NCBI GenBank assembly: GCA_010645155.1
Contig: JAAGOF010000109.1
Coordinates: 1,835,804-1,899,803 of the forward strand
Reading direction: 5' to 3'
From: Tigriopus japonicus
Taxonomy: Eukaryota > Arthropoda > Copepoda > Harpacticoida > Harpacticidae
DNA length: 64,000 bases
Within the stretch, counting starts at the first letter, position 1, and the number at the start of each line of letters is the position of its first letter. A model generated the notes under the pieces. It did not search any database and was not told the DNA's origin. It saw nothing but the letters and a program-made list of their open reading frames with translations. The position numbers and the translations under genes are program-made. Positions 23,301-38,300 of this stretch are shown one piece after another.

Positions 23301-26300
23301 TGGAAGACGAAAGATGGAAAGGCCAGACTCTCGAAGAAATCACGATGACACTTGGGATTTGGCAAATGGGAAGAAAAAAAGGTGAGTTGGCGGGAAAGTG
23401 GAAGGATAATTTGTTGGGAGCATCTCTGTTTCCCAAATTCCACTCACTCTCATCTCTTCCTCTGGATTTCTCATCAGTTGACCGCATTCGATCTAGAGAG
23501 AGAAAATTCGAGACTTTCGACACCTCCGATTCACCCATTGCATGGATGGAAAAAGACATGACTTTGTTGACTTAGCAAGCCAAGCAAGGGGTTTTCTATT
23601 TTAGATACGAGTAGTATTGGTTCAAGAGCTCGTATAATTGCACTTCGATCCTAATGAAAAGGCAATCTATCTCTCATCTTGATGAAATAGCAACGGGCTT
23701 GGAAAGCTCTTCTTTTACCTCTGGACTCATTAAGCGTTCTTTTCATGGAGAAATTATCTACTTGTTGTAAAAGAAGAAGCAGTCCATGGTGATGGACGTT
23801 CTTATCGTTTGCCTTGTCAAATATCTGGCGACATTTGGCAACTCCCAAAGGCTCTACATTACAATTTGATTGGGTACTAAATAACATGAGCTGAAATTGG
23901 ATTGGACCCATTTGCGAAATGGTTACCCATGTCGCACTGTTTTGAGCAAAGAATTTCAGGCTAAGGAAAGTGTGACTTTGTGAAAATACCATATTTATTG
24001 TTGGGAATGACTGGTTATCCTCTATCATTCATTCATACATTCCCCAAAGCGGATTTTTGTGATAGTTGAAATAGCTTGGGATATGCTACCTTTCTGGTTT
24101 TGAACAAAAGGTGTTCTAAAATGCGCTTAAATATTTAATATTTTGGATATATTTCTCCATGGCTGTTTGAGACAATATGACTTGGAAGTCAAAACGTTTT
24201 TTGCCATCCTAAAAATAGATCAACCACATTTTGTACCATACAGTACATTGCCAAGCTTGTTTCGAACAATTTCTTTTGTTTGCATACTCCATGTGCGAGA
24301 GTCGTTTTAACAAACCCAAGCATGTTTGAATACTTCTGAAGCATTTTTTTGTCAGTTTTTGACAATCTCAGACAATTATGAATTAAGCACGCCTGAGCCC
24401 AAGAGAAGTTATTTAAGAAGAAGATCTTTATTGATATCGCTAATTTTTCTACACACTTGTTTATATCCGTCAAATTGTTTCAAATTGAGAATATTACTTA
24501 TTTCGAGGTTTAAGATCTGAAAAACTAAAAGAAGCGTGAAATTGTCTCGGATGGAGGTACAAAAACGTATTATTTTGTACTGATGTGTTTCGAGTTGGAT
24601 TTTTGGCAGAGTTTTGCCATTTTGTTTTTAGGGTCAAAAATCTGACCACAACTAAACTCTTCAAGAGGCAAATTTATTTATCTACCATGAAATATGACAG
24701 CACTGCCAACTCGAAATCCATTTTTATAACTATGGATGGGACTCGAAATCGAACTAGTTCGAGTGTTGCCAAATTGGTCCATGTTTAGGTCTTTTCAAAA
24801 AGTTCAATACAACGTGCCCTTATTCACAGCGATAAACTTCAGAGTCAAAACTGGCAGCACTCCTGGTTCAAACACATCACTATTATTTTGAGCAAACTTG
24901 TTCCACAAACCAGACTTGCCAAATTTGAACCAACGCGAACCTTGTATTCATATTGTTTTGTGAAGGTTCTTTTTTCAAATTCCGTGACACACTTCACTTT
25001 AAGATATTCCATTGAGATTGAAGAAGAGCCTGTCAACTTTCTTTTTGCATTTTTCACTGTATTGGCAAACATTTTTTTTTTCGAACCTGTTTTAGAATAT
25101 GCGTCATTTTCTGCATCGACCATTTCTTTAATTGTTCATGACGCCTTTTTACCTTAATCTTTCACAAATTAAAAACGGCTTTCACCATCTGATGCTAGCT
25201 ATAAAATGTTAATGAACGTGGTGAAATTAGATTGAAGCTTGTGCCGTTTCAACTCCAAGAATTGCGGTAATGAAAATTGGAAAGTAATTTGTGAAAAGTT
25301 GGAAGAAATTTCGAATGATGGAATGGCATAAGAATTGCTTGCTTATTCCCTCTTTAAAATTCGACGCCTTCTAACGAACGTCCTTTCATTTTATCGCATC
25401 GTTTTTTGATTGTGATCAACTGCCAAGGCTTCGTCAATCTTCATTTTCCCCTTCGATTTTAATCCGTCCAAAATAGATTTGATTCATTTTGATGCGAAGA
25501 GGGACTTCCAATGAAAATGAGGTCCTTTTATCTGTTCTATTCAAAGATGTTATCCCGAACGAGGCCATGAATGTACTTATTTGACTCGATCTACATCACA
25601 GATATGGCGAACTTTTGAATCGAACAAAACTGAAAACAAAAATGATTCCTACGCCAACAAAACGCTTCGGGCGTTTCCTCAAGAAGCCAGTTGTTGTAAC
25701 GGTTAATTGCACGAAAAGACCCTTCCTTCCTTTTAAATGTGACTCGGCACTATGAACAATGTATACAACAAAAAATGTTCTTATTTCTTCAAAATGATTC
25801 ATTATTATTTGGTTGGACGGTTTGATTTAGCTTAGTGGAGGCGCTTGAAGAACCTTATATCAATGGATAGAATTGCGTGGTGTGCATTTTTCATGGGGTT
25901 TGTTACGAAAAACGTCAGAGTAACACTACTCACGTCCAGGGTTTTAAGTAAAAAGACGAGAAACGTCACTGGGAAGGTTCCGGACAATGTTGGTTTTAGA
26001 CTTGTTCTTGAATTTTGCCTTCAGATGGCTAGATTATTCGAGTTGGTGTCAAATAAAGAAGTTATCCGATAAATACCTTTTAACGAAGCAATTAGGATTT
26101 ATTATGTTGTGTAAGCCAGATACATATGCATATGTATACATATATGTGCATTTGTTATGATTGCTACCAATGCTCCCAATCATAAACCATAATTGTTTGT
26201 AAGTTCAAACCAAGTCGATAAAATTGGCTAAGGCCAAAGCATTTCACTAGGAATGCCTTTTGCACATATTCATAATTTTTCTTTTGAGGAATAATGTTGG

Positions 26301-29300
26301 CAGAGTTAAATTTTCTCGCAATTTCCTTTTAGATTAGTGCGTAGATCTGTATGATAAGTCCTATAATTAGAATTTGCGCATATGACAAAATTAAACGAAG
26401 AAACCAATCACTGTTCTTAGTACATTTGTTATTCAAGGATGTGAAACTAGCTTTAAACAATTCTTCATGCATTATACATGAGAATCCATTTCATGAAGCA
26501 AGGATAATCTGGAAGGTTGAATCTTACGAGGTTTCATGCGTCTCAAATCTCTGTCTCCCATGTAATCGCAGCATCTTTTCAGTCATCCTGAAGGATCTTG
26601 GCTTGGAGTTTTTAGTGCAAATCTCAAGTTCTTGAAGCGACTTTCTCCAGGGCTCGTTGCCAAAAACAGGATTAGAAAACTCAAATTGTTAGTTCATTCC
26701 TTATCGCGTCATATCCTCCTTGACATTTACTCTAAAACGAGTATTGGTCTCCTCTCCAGACTCAAGTAGATTGTCTTCATCCAATTTCTGGGACTTTCTG
26801 CAAATTGAAGGCTGTAGTGCCGTTTTGAGGTTGAATTTCATGACCCCGCAAAGTATTGAATTTCAAATGCTCTTTTCAACAGGACTCATGTTCTCAGCCA
26901 CACTTGTTTTCTTTCATGATTGATTGAATTGTCATTTACCACGAGGAATTGATTTTGCCTTGGAAGAGGAACCTAACCTAACTCACATTTGTTAGAGATC
27001 TTTTTGTTTCTTAATATAGATCAAACCCACTGACCACATATTTGAAGACATAGGTTTGTGCATGTAAATCATCAATGGATTGGTAAAAAAAGAGCCCTAA
27101 GAGCTGATTAAGAACCTTCCTGAACCTTGTAAATACTGGCGCCCTCAAGGTAAACAAAAAGTACTTTTACTCCATTCACAACCATAGAGGTTTCGTGAGT
27201 TTTGCCGCAGTGAAATCAACTTGAATCAAGTTAAGTTACGCTAAACAGCTGCTATTCCGTTCGCCTCTTTGCAACAAATCGTGTTTTTCCGAAGTACACA
27301 ACACAGAAGACTTCTCTTTTTACCGTCTTCGAAATGCCGAGAAGTAATGAGCCAGGTCTAGCCATGCAGATAATTGAGTGCTTCTTCTCGACTTTCCTTG
27401 TAACAAAGCTCAGTCAGTGAGTTGGTGAGTCGCTCACGCACTCACTTACATTGGCATAGACAGCCATCATGGTTAATGATCGAAACGGATTTATGGCTGC
27501 TGAGCCCAAATTAAAGCTGTAATTCGTCTTTGTTCCGTTCTCGAGCTTGCCAAAGACTCTCCAAGTAGGCATCAACAAAAAGCTTCTGGAGCTCAACAAA
27601 CTATTAACTTGTTTCCCTGACAAGAGGCTTCTTCTTTTCCATATTATGCGATTATGCAACAGTTGATGTTGAGATAGTTTTTAATTCCTATGAAAACATC
27701 AACAACATAATTCCTATGTTGAGATAGTTTTGGCCATACTTTCGTTGAACTTATTGCATTTACTTTGTTCAGTATGGTTCAAAATAGGTGTAGAGAATCC
27801 TTTTGGTTCTCCCCATCATACGTTATACTGTATGCATGATTTCAAAAGGAATTTTTGCTGCAAGTGTAAAAAGAGTTTCATTGCTGGTTCTGGAGGAAAA
27901 AGTGTTTTTTTTCTGAGGGTCCAATGTTGGGTTTCTTCGGTTGAAAGTCAATTAGAAATGAGATCCATTATATTTCGATTTCCTCCTAAATCAAGTGTGA
28001 AATGAAACCATCTGGGAACCCCTCAAAAACGGTCTTCAAATAGCCATTATTGAACATTTATCAAGACAAAACGGTGCACAATTACTGTCGATAAGTCTTT
28101 CATACCATCTTTTGCTCGAACCATAGAAACATAGATCTCAATAATCATACCAACTATGAATATCGTCCCCAAAAAGACCTCCTCAATTTAGTGTTGCGTA
28201 AAACCATATTGTACCAAAGTACATGAATGAAGAACCCTTTGTTAACGAAAATCTTTTGTGATTTTAGTGGGTGGTCATTTCCATTTGGGTGTACTCCAAT
28301 CATTTGTTCTCATTGAACAGTAACCCAAATAAACATTTTGAAAGCAGATCGGAGGCTTGTTTCTCGTTAAATGAATTCTGACATCAACGAACAAACCTGT
28401 TGGTGGCATTCAAGGTTTTGTCAGATTTCACAGAATTAATTATTTAGTTTCCATTGTTCGTGGTTGAAGGGAAGAACTTATTTTCTGCACCCATTGTATT
28501 CAAATGAAGGTGTCCATTGTTCAATAACAAAATTACTTTCAGGGTGGTATTTCTACACTTGATCAATCTCAGTCAAGCCTCTGATTCATGGGAAGCATTC
28601 TTTCACTTTTAGAGATCACGTTTCAGAAAACGTTGCCTCGATCTCTTCTTCCTCTTCTTCAAGAATGAATATGTAATTTATGTACTAATGTGTTTTCGTG
28701 CCCCTTCTCATGTCTTCCGAAGTAAAAAAGCGGGAGTTGTATGTGGTAATAGGCTGAAAGTGGTTTCGGGAACCGATGAGGGATTTGTGATTTATTACCC
28801 ACATTTACGTAATCATCGCCACTCTCAAAATACAGTCACTAAAAGAGCTTTGGAGGGATCTTACATGGATGGAGCCAATAGTGGACAGTTTCTTTCATTC
28901 CCGGATTTCTCACAACTTGCATTTGGGGTGCACTCAGAAGCACTTTGCAGTTACTCTGTAATTATAGTTTCCATAGGATGGAAAGGCCCAGATCATGGTT
29001 TGCAATGAGCTAGCTCTAACTATTCATAAGAATGGTCTTGCTTAATGGAAGTGTTATGTTTTGGAACGATAACGATCGTTTGAAACTTCCTACATTATTG
29101 GACGTTCCGCCAGGTTTTTGAGAGGTCCCCGTTAACCCAATATTTTTTGCCTGGTGCTCATTAAATCGTTAGTGATGACTAGCTGAGCATTAGCAAGCTC
29201 TCTCTGGGCCCATTTCCATTTTTATGTTCCGCAGTAATTGGCAAAGTTATCTCAGCAGGATTATTCACAATGAACACATAACATGTTTGAAAAAGAACCT

Positions 29301-32300
29301 TCACAAAGACGATCGTTTGTATCCGTCGAAAAGCGAATTCAAGGTTCATGGCTCGTAACTAAGAGTTCGTTCTTGGATATTTTTACAGCTAAGCGAAATG
29401 GGCCTTTAAAGTATGGTTCCAAATCAGGACATGGAACCGCAAATGTGTTGGCAAGTCTTTGAAAAGTGTCCCTAAAACGAGGTCGCGTTTGTTCTCGCGA
29501 GCCAAATTCGCCTTGACACACTAACATCAAGTTGATTTTGTTCCCTTAAGGTTGATGGCCGATGATGAAGGGTGAACATATCACGTGCCATGGCCTTGAT
29601 GAATAATGATTTTTTTCGATTGCTTGGTCGTGTATGCAATCAAGACCCCCCTAGTCTTTCTCAAGAGCTAGCTTAAGTCAACACGTCGCTTGTGAATGGT
29701 TCTTCTGAGAATGAGGACCGAACTTGGTTCACACCTCGAATTCATTGGTTGACGCCCCAAAGTCGATTCAACTCCTTGGAAGCGAAACAGTTATCCAATT
29801 TATGGTGCCTTTTGTTTGGTAATGACGATTGAGATTTCACTTTGGCCTCTTTCTCGAGGCTTTCGAACACTTAATGCTTTGAAGGAAGACACTCCCCCCG
29901 AATCCGTGTTTGTATTGCTTCAACTTGATAAATTGCACTGTTTCGATGAACTGATGAGGAAACAGATCGATTGGATGGGTTCGATTAAATCAACCATTGC
30001 AAATGTTGCAATCAGTCAAGAAGAAAGTTCGCTCGGCACTTCAAAAACAACAGAATTAGTTCCCGAGGGCACATTTTGCCAGACATAAAATTGACGAACG
30101 AGAAGTTTCAGTTCCATTTCAATGATTAGGTTTCCTTTCCGTTCGCGAATGTTGTACTTTTGACAGATGAATGAGTCTCGTAAACCTCCGTTGCTTTATC
30201 TCACAAGATGCCAACTTCCATCTAGCATAAAACCCAATGGTGCAAACGGAGATGTGAGAAAAAAGACCCCTGAGTTTCCCGAGCCTCAAAATTTCATCAA
30301 AATACTTGCCTTCGCACAAGAAAATGTTCTTTGGGCGATGCTTTCCCGTCCAGAGGGCTAGAAGTCCCGGGCTAGATTCAGGATACAGACAAGAGATTTG
30401 GCTCGTAAAAATGGAACCAACTTGACGCTCATAAATCTCGGCCATTGAGTTGATTTTTTATGCAAGGCTTGATTTTGTGGGCCTTGATTTACTATCTTTT
30501 TTGACTCACGTGTTCGTTCACAATACTTCAAAATGACGGGTTTGTTCGGCCTAAAATTGAACTTGGAAGCTTCTCAACGAAGGCGACGAAATTCAATTTC
30601 TCTTTTATGGGAAAGTGATCATAATCAATCTGCTCGGCATCGTATGGGTTTTTTTTTGAAATTTGGACGTCCTTCTTCCAGAAATCAAGATTAGTCTTGC
30701 ACCAATCAAAATTTACATCTAGCTCTCTTTTGAGCTCTTTTCTCCAACCAATTTTCCCCTATAAAACTAAATTGCTTTGCCATGTCGCCCAATTTAGTCC
30801 GCAGTCTGAATGTCCTTGTTAGTTAAATTCTATACGGCGAATTGGCCAAGAAGGGATCACCGAAAAATGGACTTATAAAATAAATATGAAAAAAGATCGA
30901 CCGACCATCTCCGAACCTGACCAAGAGAGAGAGAAGGTGAAATTTTCGTGGCTTGTCTGCTTAAAAGCTTGACTACATTTCCCATGCTCAAGCCAATCTT
31001 TGTTTAGGACTTCAATCGACATAAATTCCGAATGGTATGGCTTTGTCATAGGGATAAGCAGTTAAGCGGACAGGCAACGAAAATATCAGCTAGAGAGAGA
31101 GAAAGAGGCAAACTTTTTGCCTTTGCCCATATCGAATGGCTCTCTAGAAATCGCCATTTCCGCAGAGATTGCACTGTTTAACTTTGGATCAAGGGAATGG
31201 AACAAAGGAAAGTTGCACCAAAGTGTGATAAATGCTTGGGCAATCAAGGTTGGGGTTTCTTTTAGGAGGGTCAATTCAGCATAAAACGAATGTCTCTGGG
31301 GGCCAACTTGGGTTTCTCAAAGACCACTATTTTACTTTATTGCATCTAATCTTTAGTAAAAGCAACGCATAGTTGAAGAATTAAGATCCAGTGTTGGAAC
31401 ATAATCTCTAGCCTGTGTAAATCATTGACTACTGACGTTGAGCAAATCCCTTGGCTTTTGCCACATATTCGATGGTCCTAAATGCATTTTTGCAAGCTTC
31501 TTTTGGAGCCCGAAAATGCAGATTAACTGACCGTGTTCCAAAAGCCTTCAGTGATCCAATTCGCCTCTGTATTTTCCATATGGGACGTGCTTCCATTGAT
31601 ATGGTCTTTGTACTGGGTATACGTAATGTGAAAAGAATTTTCCAGTTTTTTGCTTGTCGAACCCCTGAGAAGAAAGTACGAAGAGAACTTCGTATTCAAC
31701 GCCCCATAGATTCTGGTCTCTTGACAGGATAGACTCAATTTGGCCCCAAGCTTTCAAGAATAAACCACTTTCATGACATCATTTCAGCCAATCTATCCCC
31801 GTTTTATTTGGCTGGATTTATGGTCCTTTAACGCGGAACAAGGGGCCTAATTAAATGGAGGTGCAATGCATTGTTTGGCCTGTCCTTGGGTGCCAATTTA
31901 GGGCTTGACTTTCTAGTGGTGTGAATTTCGTTTTGAAGATGGAAAAGTAAAACCTTGATGTCTCAAATTTGTGCGAGATTGTTACCTCAACATTCCAACT
32001 TTTCCCAAATTGATAGGAGAGGCATAAGACCGATTCATCTCTGTCTGGTTTCCGTCCTTGAGTCTCTTTTCGGCCAAAAAGGTGGGATCTAAAATAGAAG
32101 CCCTTATTGATTTTTGGGATTATTTTGAGAGTCATCCAAAACTGAGAGTCCTCCGTGTTAGATCATTCATTCCAGTTTTGGTTTGAACGTCATCACTTAT
32201 TTGTCGAGAAACGATATTTAACGTGGTCAAGGATGCCTTGAAAATCCTCCCATAAAAGACAGACGAAAACCATTACAAGCATTTTTCTTTTTAAGATGTT

Positions 32301-35300
32301 TATGTTTTTTTCGCTTTGATACGAGTCAGATGGACATGGAAAAGAAATGCCACAAGCTTATAAATATTTATATAAAGACACCTGGGCACACGACAGATCT
32401 GTAAGATCATGTTGCTTTATGCACTTGTATCATATGAATCCCCTGGCAAATCGTAAATATGGGAATTTTTCCCCTCACGTTTATGCAATAGTGAAATTCT
32501 CTCTTTGATGCATGAGAATATCCAAATGGTATGAAGTTGTACTACCATATTACCGTCCACTGGTTTCGGGACTAGAGATGGCTTCACACATCTCGTAACT
32601 TTTGACCATGATTTACGCAAGATTTATTTCATAGTGTGCAAGGCCTGCTTATGACATAGAATCTAATGAGAAGCAGATGTCTACGCTGAGGTGTGGTCGT
32701 TGGAAGTGACGGTTTTCCTGGATGAAGGTCACGCTTAAATACATTGACGCTGAACTCAAACTCTTTCTTATTACAGATCTGTCACAAGCCCAAGAGACCC
32801 CTACATCTTCGTCTTCGGGAAGTTCAGAAGGCTCTCTGGGCTCATCATCCCTGATCAGTGAAACGCAATCGAAAAGTGAATTTGTCACTGGACACGACAA
32901 CCATGATCTGGACAATTTGGGTGCTTCAACCACGGTGTCAAGTGGATCCTCGAGTGCCTTACCAACAATTCAATCTACTTCAGCCAGAGGAGAGATCATC
33001 GTAGAAACCACTAGAGCCGAAAACTTGGGTAAATCCCAGGAAAACATGTTTTCGTCCGTCCCAACCTCGTCGGCTCCGATACTCGTCGATCCTTCTTCCT
33101 CGGAAACGCTCAAGAGTCAAAGTGAAATCCAGCCTTCGAAAACCAAGGAGATGGAATTGGCCTTGGCCTCATCGAGCACTGCTTCAACCAGTCAAGTCTC
33201 AAGTTCAAGTCAAACGGAGACGAACGAGGGCGAAGAAGAGGATCTTCAAACTGAAGCCAAGGCCACATCAGTTGTAGAAACTGGATCTTCAGTGCCAAGT
33301 GCACAGGAGAAGTTTACAACTCCCAAGGGTGTTCAAATGGAAGACGATCTGATTGAAACGTTGTCGGAAACATCCACAAACCCCGTTCCCCCAGAGTCTT
33401 TTGAAGTGGAGATGTCAGAAAAGTCCCCAATGGAGACCGATGTCACAGATTCATTGGAGCCTTCAGTGGCCGACACGTTAAGCGTGGCCTTCGTAGACTC
33501 TCAATCTAGCACGTCCCATTTGAGCAATGGGCCTACCCCTAGTTTAGAAATGCCTTCCGTAACCGATCGAGTTGAGATTAATCCTACTGAAACATCGCCT
33601 GTCCCTGCCCTAACCACCACATCTTCGTCGGATTCTTTTTTATTGAATGAGGCCCCACTTGTGGGGCCTTACAATGATGATTCCCAGGGCATTCCGAGCA
33701 ATTTGGAAAAGGAGGACACGCAATCTGCCAATGAACCAGGATTAAAGAGCAAGGATCTGCAAAAGACCAGTCGCAAAGCTAACCCCATGCCTGACATGAA
33801 CGACTTACTTAATGGCTTGTTCAATGTGGTCGGTGAAGGCCTCACCTTGGCCACCAACTATGTCAAGGAGGAACATTTACGGAAAGGCACGCAGAAACCT
33901 AAGAAGAACCCAACGAGAATCAATAATCGTGGTCCGCCAAGGTTTACTGAGATCCCTTTTGAGGCCATTCCTTTGGAAGTGCTCTCGTCGGCTCGTCCAG
34001 GGGTCAATCCTGCCGTTCAGATCCAACAAAGGCCGTTCCAAAACAATTTCAAGGTGTCCAAAAGTCGCTTACCCCCTCCTTATGCTACTGGAATTCCCTT
34101 GCCTGAGCAATTAGTTCCATTTGCCGAGGAACAAATGCCCACGACCTCGATTCCTCCTCAAACGCAAGAAGAAGAGAACGCTTTGGATGTTCCACCACCG
34201 ATTTTCAATGCCGAAGGCAGTGATGAAAATCAGATACAAGATGACCTCTATGAAGAGGATAAGGAGGTCGAAAAGCTGGAACATACCTACTTCCCCAATG
34301 TAGAGCCACTTACAACCACAGACTCAAATAAAATACCGGCCCAGCCATTGGGAATTGCCAACGGCGGTCAATCAAACGATGGATACTTTGTCGGAAGCAC
34401 CACTCGTTTTCCACCCAAAAGGCGACCACGTCCACCCAAACCCAGTCAAATTTCTTTTTTTGGCACTAAGGAGACCACGGTTGAGTCTATCTCTGATCCA
34501 ACCACAAACTCACCAGAGACAACCACAACTACCACCACCAGTACCACAACAACTACAACTACCACAACAACAACAACCACTACCACATCTAGTACCACAA
34601 CTACAACCTCTACCTCCACTACAACAACAACCACAACAACGACTTCAACAACAAAAAGAACGACCTCAAGCCGACCTCGACCGACTCCACCTCTGATTTT
34701 ACCCCCCAAACGACCTGTGGGTAATCTAATCCCTGGAACGGTGCTCTCTGATAGCCCAATCGTCACTGCCCGACCAATTAACACCCGACCAACTCGATTC
34801 GGTGGTCAGGGTAACCCGGATATTTTTGAATTGACAGTTAGTGCTCAACAAAATTACGGAGGCAAGAGAAGGCCGTCCAAAGTCCAGCAACAAGGTAAGA
34901 ATAATAATGTCTTTGCGGGCATATTATCCAAAGCGTTTGTACACCCGTTCTTTCTCTGACGCACTCTTTTTTCTCTTGACGTTTTTGACGAGTCAGCTCA
35001 ACGAAATCTCTTTTGTGTCCAATTTTGCAGATGCCATCATAACCCAAGGAAGACCTGGAGATCAATTTGTTTCCATTGACGGCAAAAGAACGTATTTTAA
35101 CATTGGTCCGACAGACAATGGTCCGGCCAATTTTCAAGATATCCAGCCAACCAGACCGATCGGAGAATCAAGTATGTGGAGAGTATTGAATAACTGTTCC
35201 AGTATTGGAACATACTTTTATGGAAATGAAGAAAGATGCACAAAACTTCTTCATTTGCCCAAGAATAGCTACTCTTGAGCCAGCCACGTGACTTTGATCA

Positions 35301-38300
35301 AGTTTTCCAGAGCAAACTCAAAAGAAGTCAAACTTTCTCTAAAACTTCATGATGAACATGCTTTCTTACAAGAGACCAACTTCCGAGGTATCACTTGTTA
35401 GAACTGACTAATAGGAAAACTTAAGACTTTTTGCCACAGATTGGATATTTTCATCTATTTCTTTCTGTCGCTCAAACTTTTCATTCCTTGTACTTCCCTG
35501 GAGAGATGTAAGATTTCCCATATCTTTCAGCTCTCAGTACATAGACTTAATGAAAAATATTTCAATCCTCTCTTCCTTACTCTTACTCCACAGCCATTGT
35601 TCCCCATGAGGATTTTGAGAATATTGGATCAGCTTTGCCCGTTTTACCCGTCGACATCGAAAACGAGGACTTGTACGAGGACCCCTCAAACCCCCCTCGA
35701 CGACAACCGGTAGTGAACCCGAGACCAGGGAGCGATAACGTGTCCGGCAAACCCACTGTTCCAACACGAAGACCGAGTGCTCCTCCGGTGAGGTAAATAT
35801 TTGATGAAGATCACAGAGCTCTCTGGCTATCCGGTTGTGTTAATCTTCCTGGTTCCCGCAAGCCAGCCTCTATTGACTTAGTCATTGACGTTGGGAACCA
35901 TAAAACACCTTCAACGAATATCGATGCGATGGTCGGAAGGTTACCATTGTTGTTAGCCTTTTATCTACGTGAGCTATCCCTTTCTTGAACGCAGAGAACA
36001 ACTCGAGGGGAAAGAACAAAAAGTCGAATCTGAAAACCGGTTTCAGTTTCAGGGTGGCGAAAAAATAGATTAAGTTTGAAAATGCGTTTGAAATCGGAGA
36101 ATCAAGTTTAACGTACAGTGTATTAAAGTAAGATCTTCAAAGACGTGATGGCATTCGAGTGTGAACCCAATGAAAGCAGCGCAGATTCCTGCCAGTATGT
36201 CGTTTAAGTTTCAAAGATGTAATTGTTATGGGGAGGGTCCCTTTTAATGTTTGAGGTTTAAAAGGTTTCTATGAAGCATAACGACTTTTTATTGATATTT
36301 TAAATCTACATAGTTTGAAGAAGAAAACTGTTTGGGCGTAAAACGTTTCCTATAATAAGTTTGGCTCTACGGATAGCGTTTTTCCTGTATGTTTTTGTTG
36401 TCGAATTATTCTAAGAAGTCTATGGTAAAACTCGTATTTATATATCTAGATGGTACTTTTGTCATCCTAATACCATTACTTAATGAACCGTGCGAAAGCT
36501 CTGAATATTTAAGGACCAATCAGAGATTTGCTTTGGTTTCAAACTTTCAACGTACAAAAGAATGGGGCTTTCCAACTTTTAGAGAACCTCAAAGTTGGAA
36601 ATCTTAGAAGCAAAGCCTTCCGAATGAGTGCCATCAAACAGAGAAACAGAGAAAATGGAAGGAAATCCATGGCATGGATGGCCATCCATCGGAAGCATGC
36701 CAATATCGGAAAAGTGATGTTTTATCCAGCACGTCGCCACAATTTTTGCCCAATTTATCCATTGCGAATGTTCAGGCATGCTCTGACGTCTGCAAATACA
36801 AATCAATTCCAGTAAAAATAACGTTAAAGCTCACTCGTTATGTGGTCTTTTTAGAAGGCTTTGGCGAAAATTGCACTTCATCCTTATCTCACTCAATCTC
36901 GCCTCAGTTTGTGATCTCTTTTCTTTTCAGAATTGATACATGCATCGTCGGAGATGACACCACTTGTGAGAAAGAAAAGCACGAAGTTTGCCAAACAGTC
37001 TTGGGAGTGTCCTCGTGTTTTTGCCGACCAGGTTATGGGAGAAAAAACCACCGACAAAAGTGCCATGGTAAGTCTTTCGGTGTTCCATAGCTACTACTCG
37101 TAACTTTATCCCGGAAATTGGATGAGGAAAGAATGAAAAGAAAGTGAAGCAAACACTCTGTTGCGGGCATTCCAAACCGTTATCCGCTTCCGCCTTTTTT
37201 TGGAACCCCAAGATTGATTGTAACCTGATTTATCAACCCTTTTGTGGTTACCATTTTTTTCAAAGAGGTGCAAGCTTCCACATAAAACGAAACTGGCCTC
37301 AAAATCTTTGTTGGTTTTTCATAACCGCAAACTCGCAAGTATTACGGTTTCTCAAAAGCTCTTTGGCCCAAGGTCGAAGAATCCCCCATGAAGGATCAAT
37401 GCAATTACGTTAATGTATTAAAAATTATAGTTTTCAAAGAATGGATGAATGAAGACTGCTTCATGAAGCCGTGTTTTGTCAAAACTTCATTGTTTGATGT
37501 CCATTTTCGTTTGCTCAACCACTGACATGTACAAGAAAAGTCCATGTACACTATTTTGGCCTTTTCCATTGTAGACGTCTGGGTTTCAATGAATCTTGGA
37601 ACCACTTGTTCCTGGTTAAAAGTACGCAAATGTTCGTGAAAAGACTGATGTTACATCCAAGTGCGTTATTCTTGATTGGCAATACAATTATGGTTGTTTT
37701 GATAGCCTTGAATTGACCTTTAGCCCCCGCAAAACCACCTGATCTCTCAAGAGGCTCTTCATGTTCACACTACTCTTGACTCAAAGGTCGTCAAGTGATC
37801 TTGAGTGGGAATTGGTGACTCTAGAAACGTCGTTGCTCTCACATCACGATTTCCAATCTTCCATCCAATCATTTCAGAAATCGTCCAACTCCTGATGTCG
37901 ATGCAAGTGGATCGAATCAATGATCAAAGGATCTTTTGGAGTGGAAATTATTTGAATCCAAACTCCCGAGAATACCGCACTTTAGAGGATGAAGCCTCAT
38001 ATGCAGTAAGCCCCACATATTTTCTTCTCTTTCCTTTATTGAATGGACCCAAAAACCCTTGTTGATCTAATGTTCACTTCAATGGTCTCGGAAAAGGGCA
38101 TCCGTTTGAAGGGAAAATGAAATCACGTTGTGTGACTTACATCCATGGTTACGTTTGTCTAGATCGATTCCGCCATGGCTCTAACCTCCCTAGGGAGTGT
38201 TTATTTGTCCAATTCCGTCAATCGCTTCTTTCCCATGAATGGGAAAGTGACCGTGAACACCACGATGACTCTCTTGGCTAATTCCCTCACAAAAGCCACC

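Larger units (their letters stand above)
20441..32776 (+). other. Intron 1 of the mucin-like gene (12.3 kb)
   Basis: Donor GTAAGC at 20441 and acceptor TATTACAG ending 32776, both phase 1. No convincing coding exon is seen inside. The open frames present (for example 23278-23575, 24845-25157, 30119-30445, 31451-31732) occur on both strands, overlap and match no family I recognise. The intron holds one complete hAT-like miniature element (24578-24882), a TA-rich microsatellite (26121-26151) and a short direct repeat around TGTTGAGATAGTTTT (27667 and 27716). Confidence 0.6.

Noticed and set aside
32722..32776. ATG at 32722 as the start of the mucin-like protein
   Set aside because: It gives no signal peptide for an extracellular protein and crosses a good acceptor (TATTACAG). 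The exon at 20395-20440 supplies a signal peptide in matching phase.
34446..34784. Minus-strand frame rich in valine
   Set aside because: It is the antisense of the ACN poly-Thr tract.
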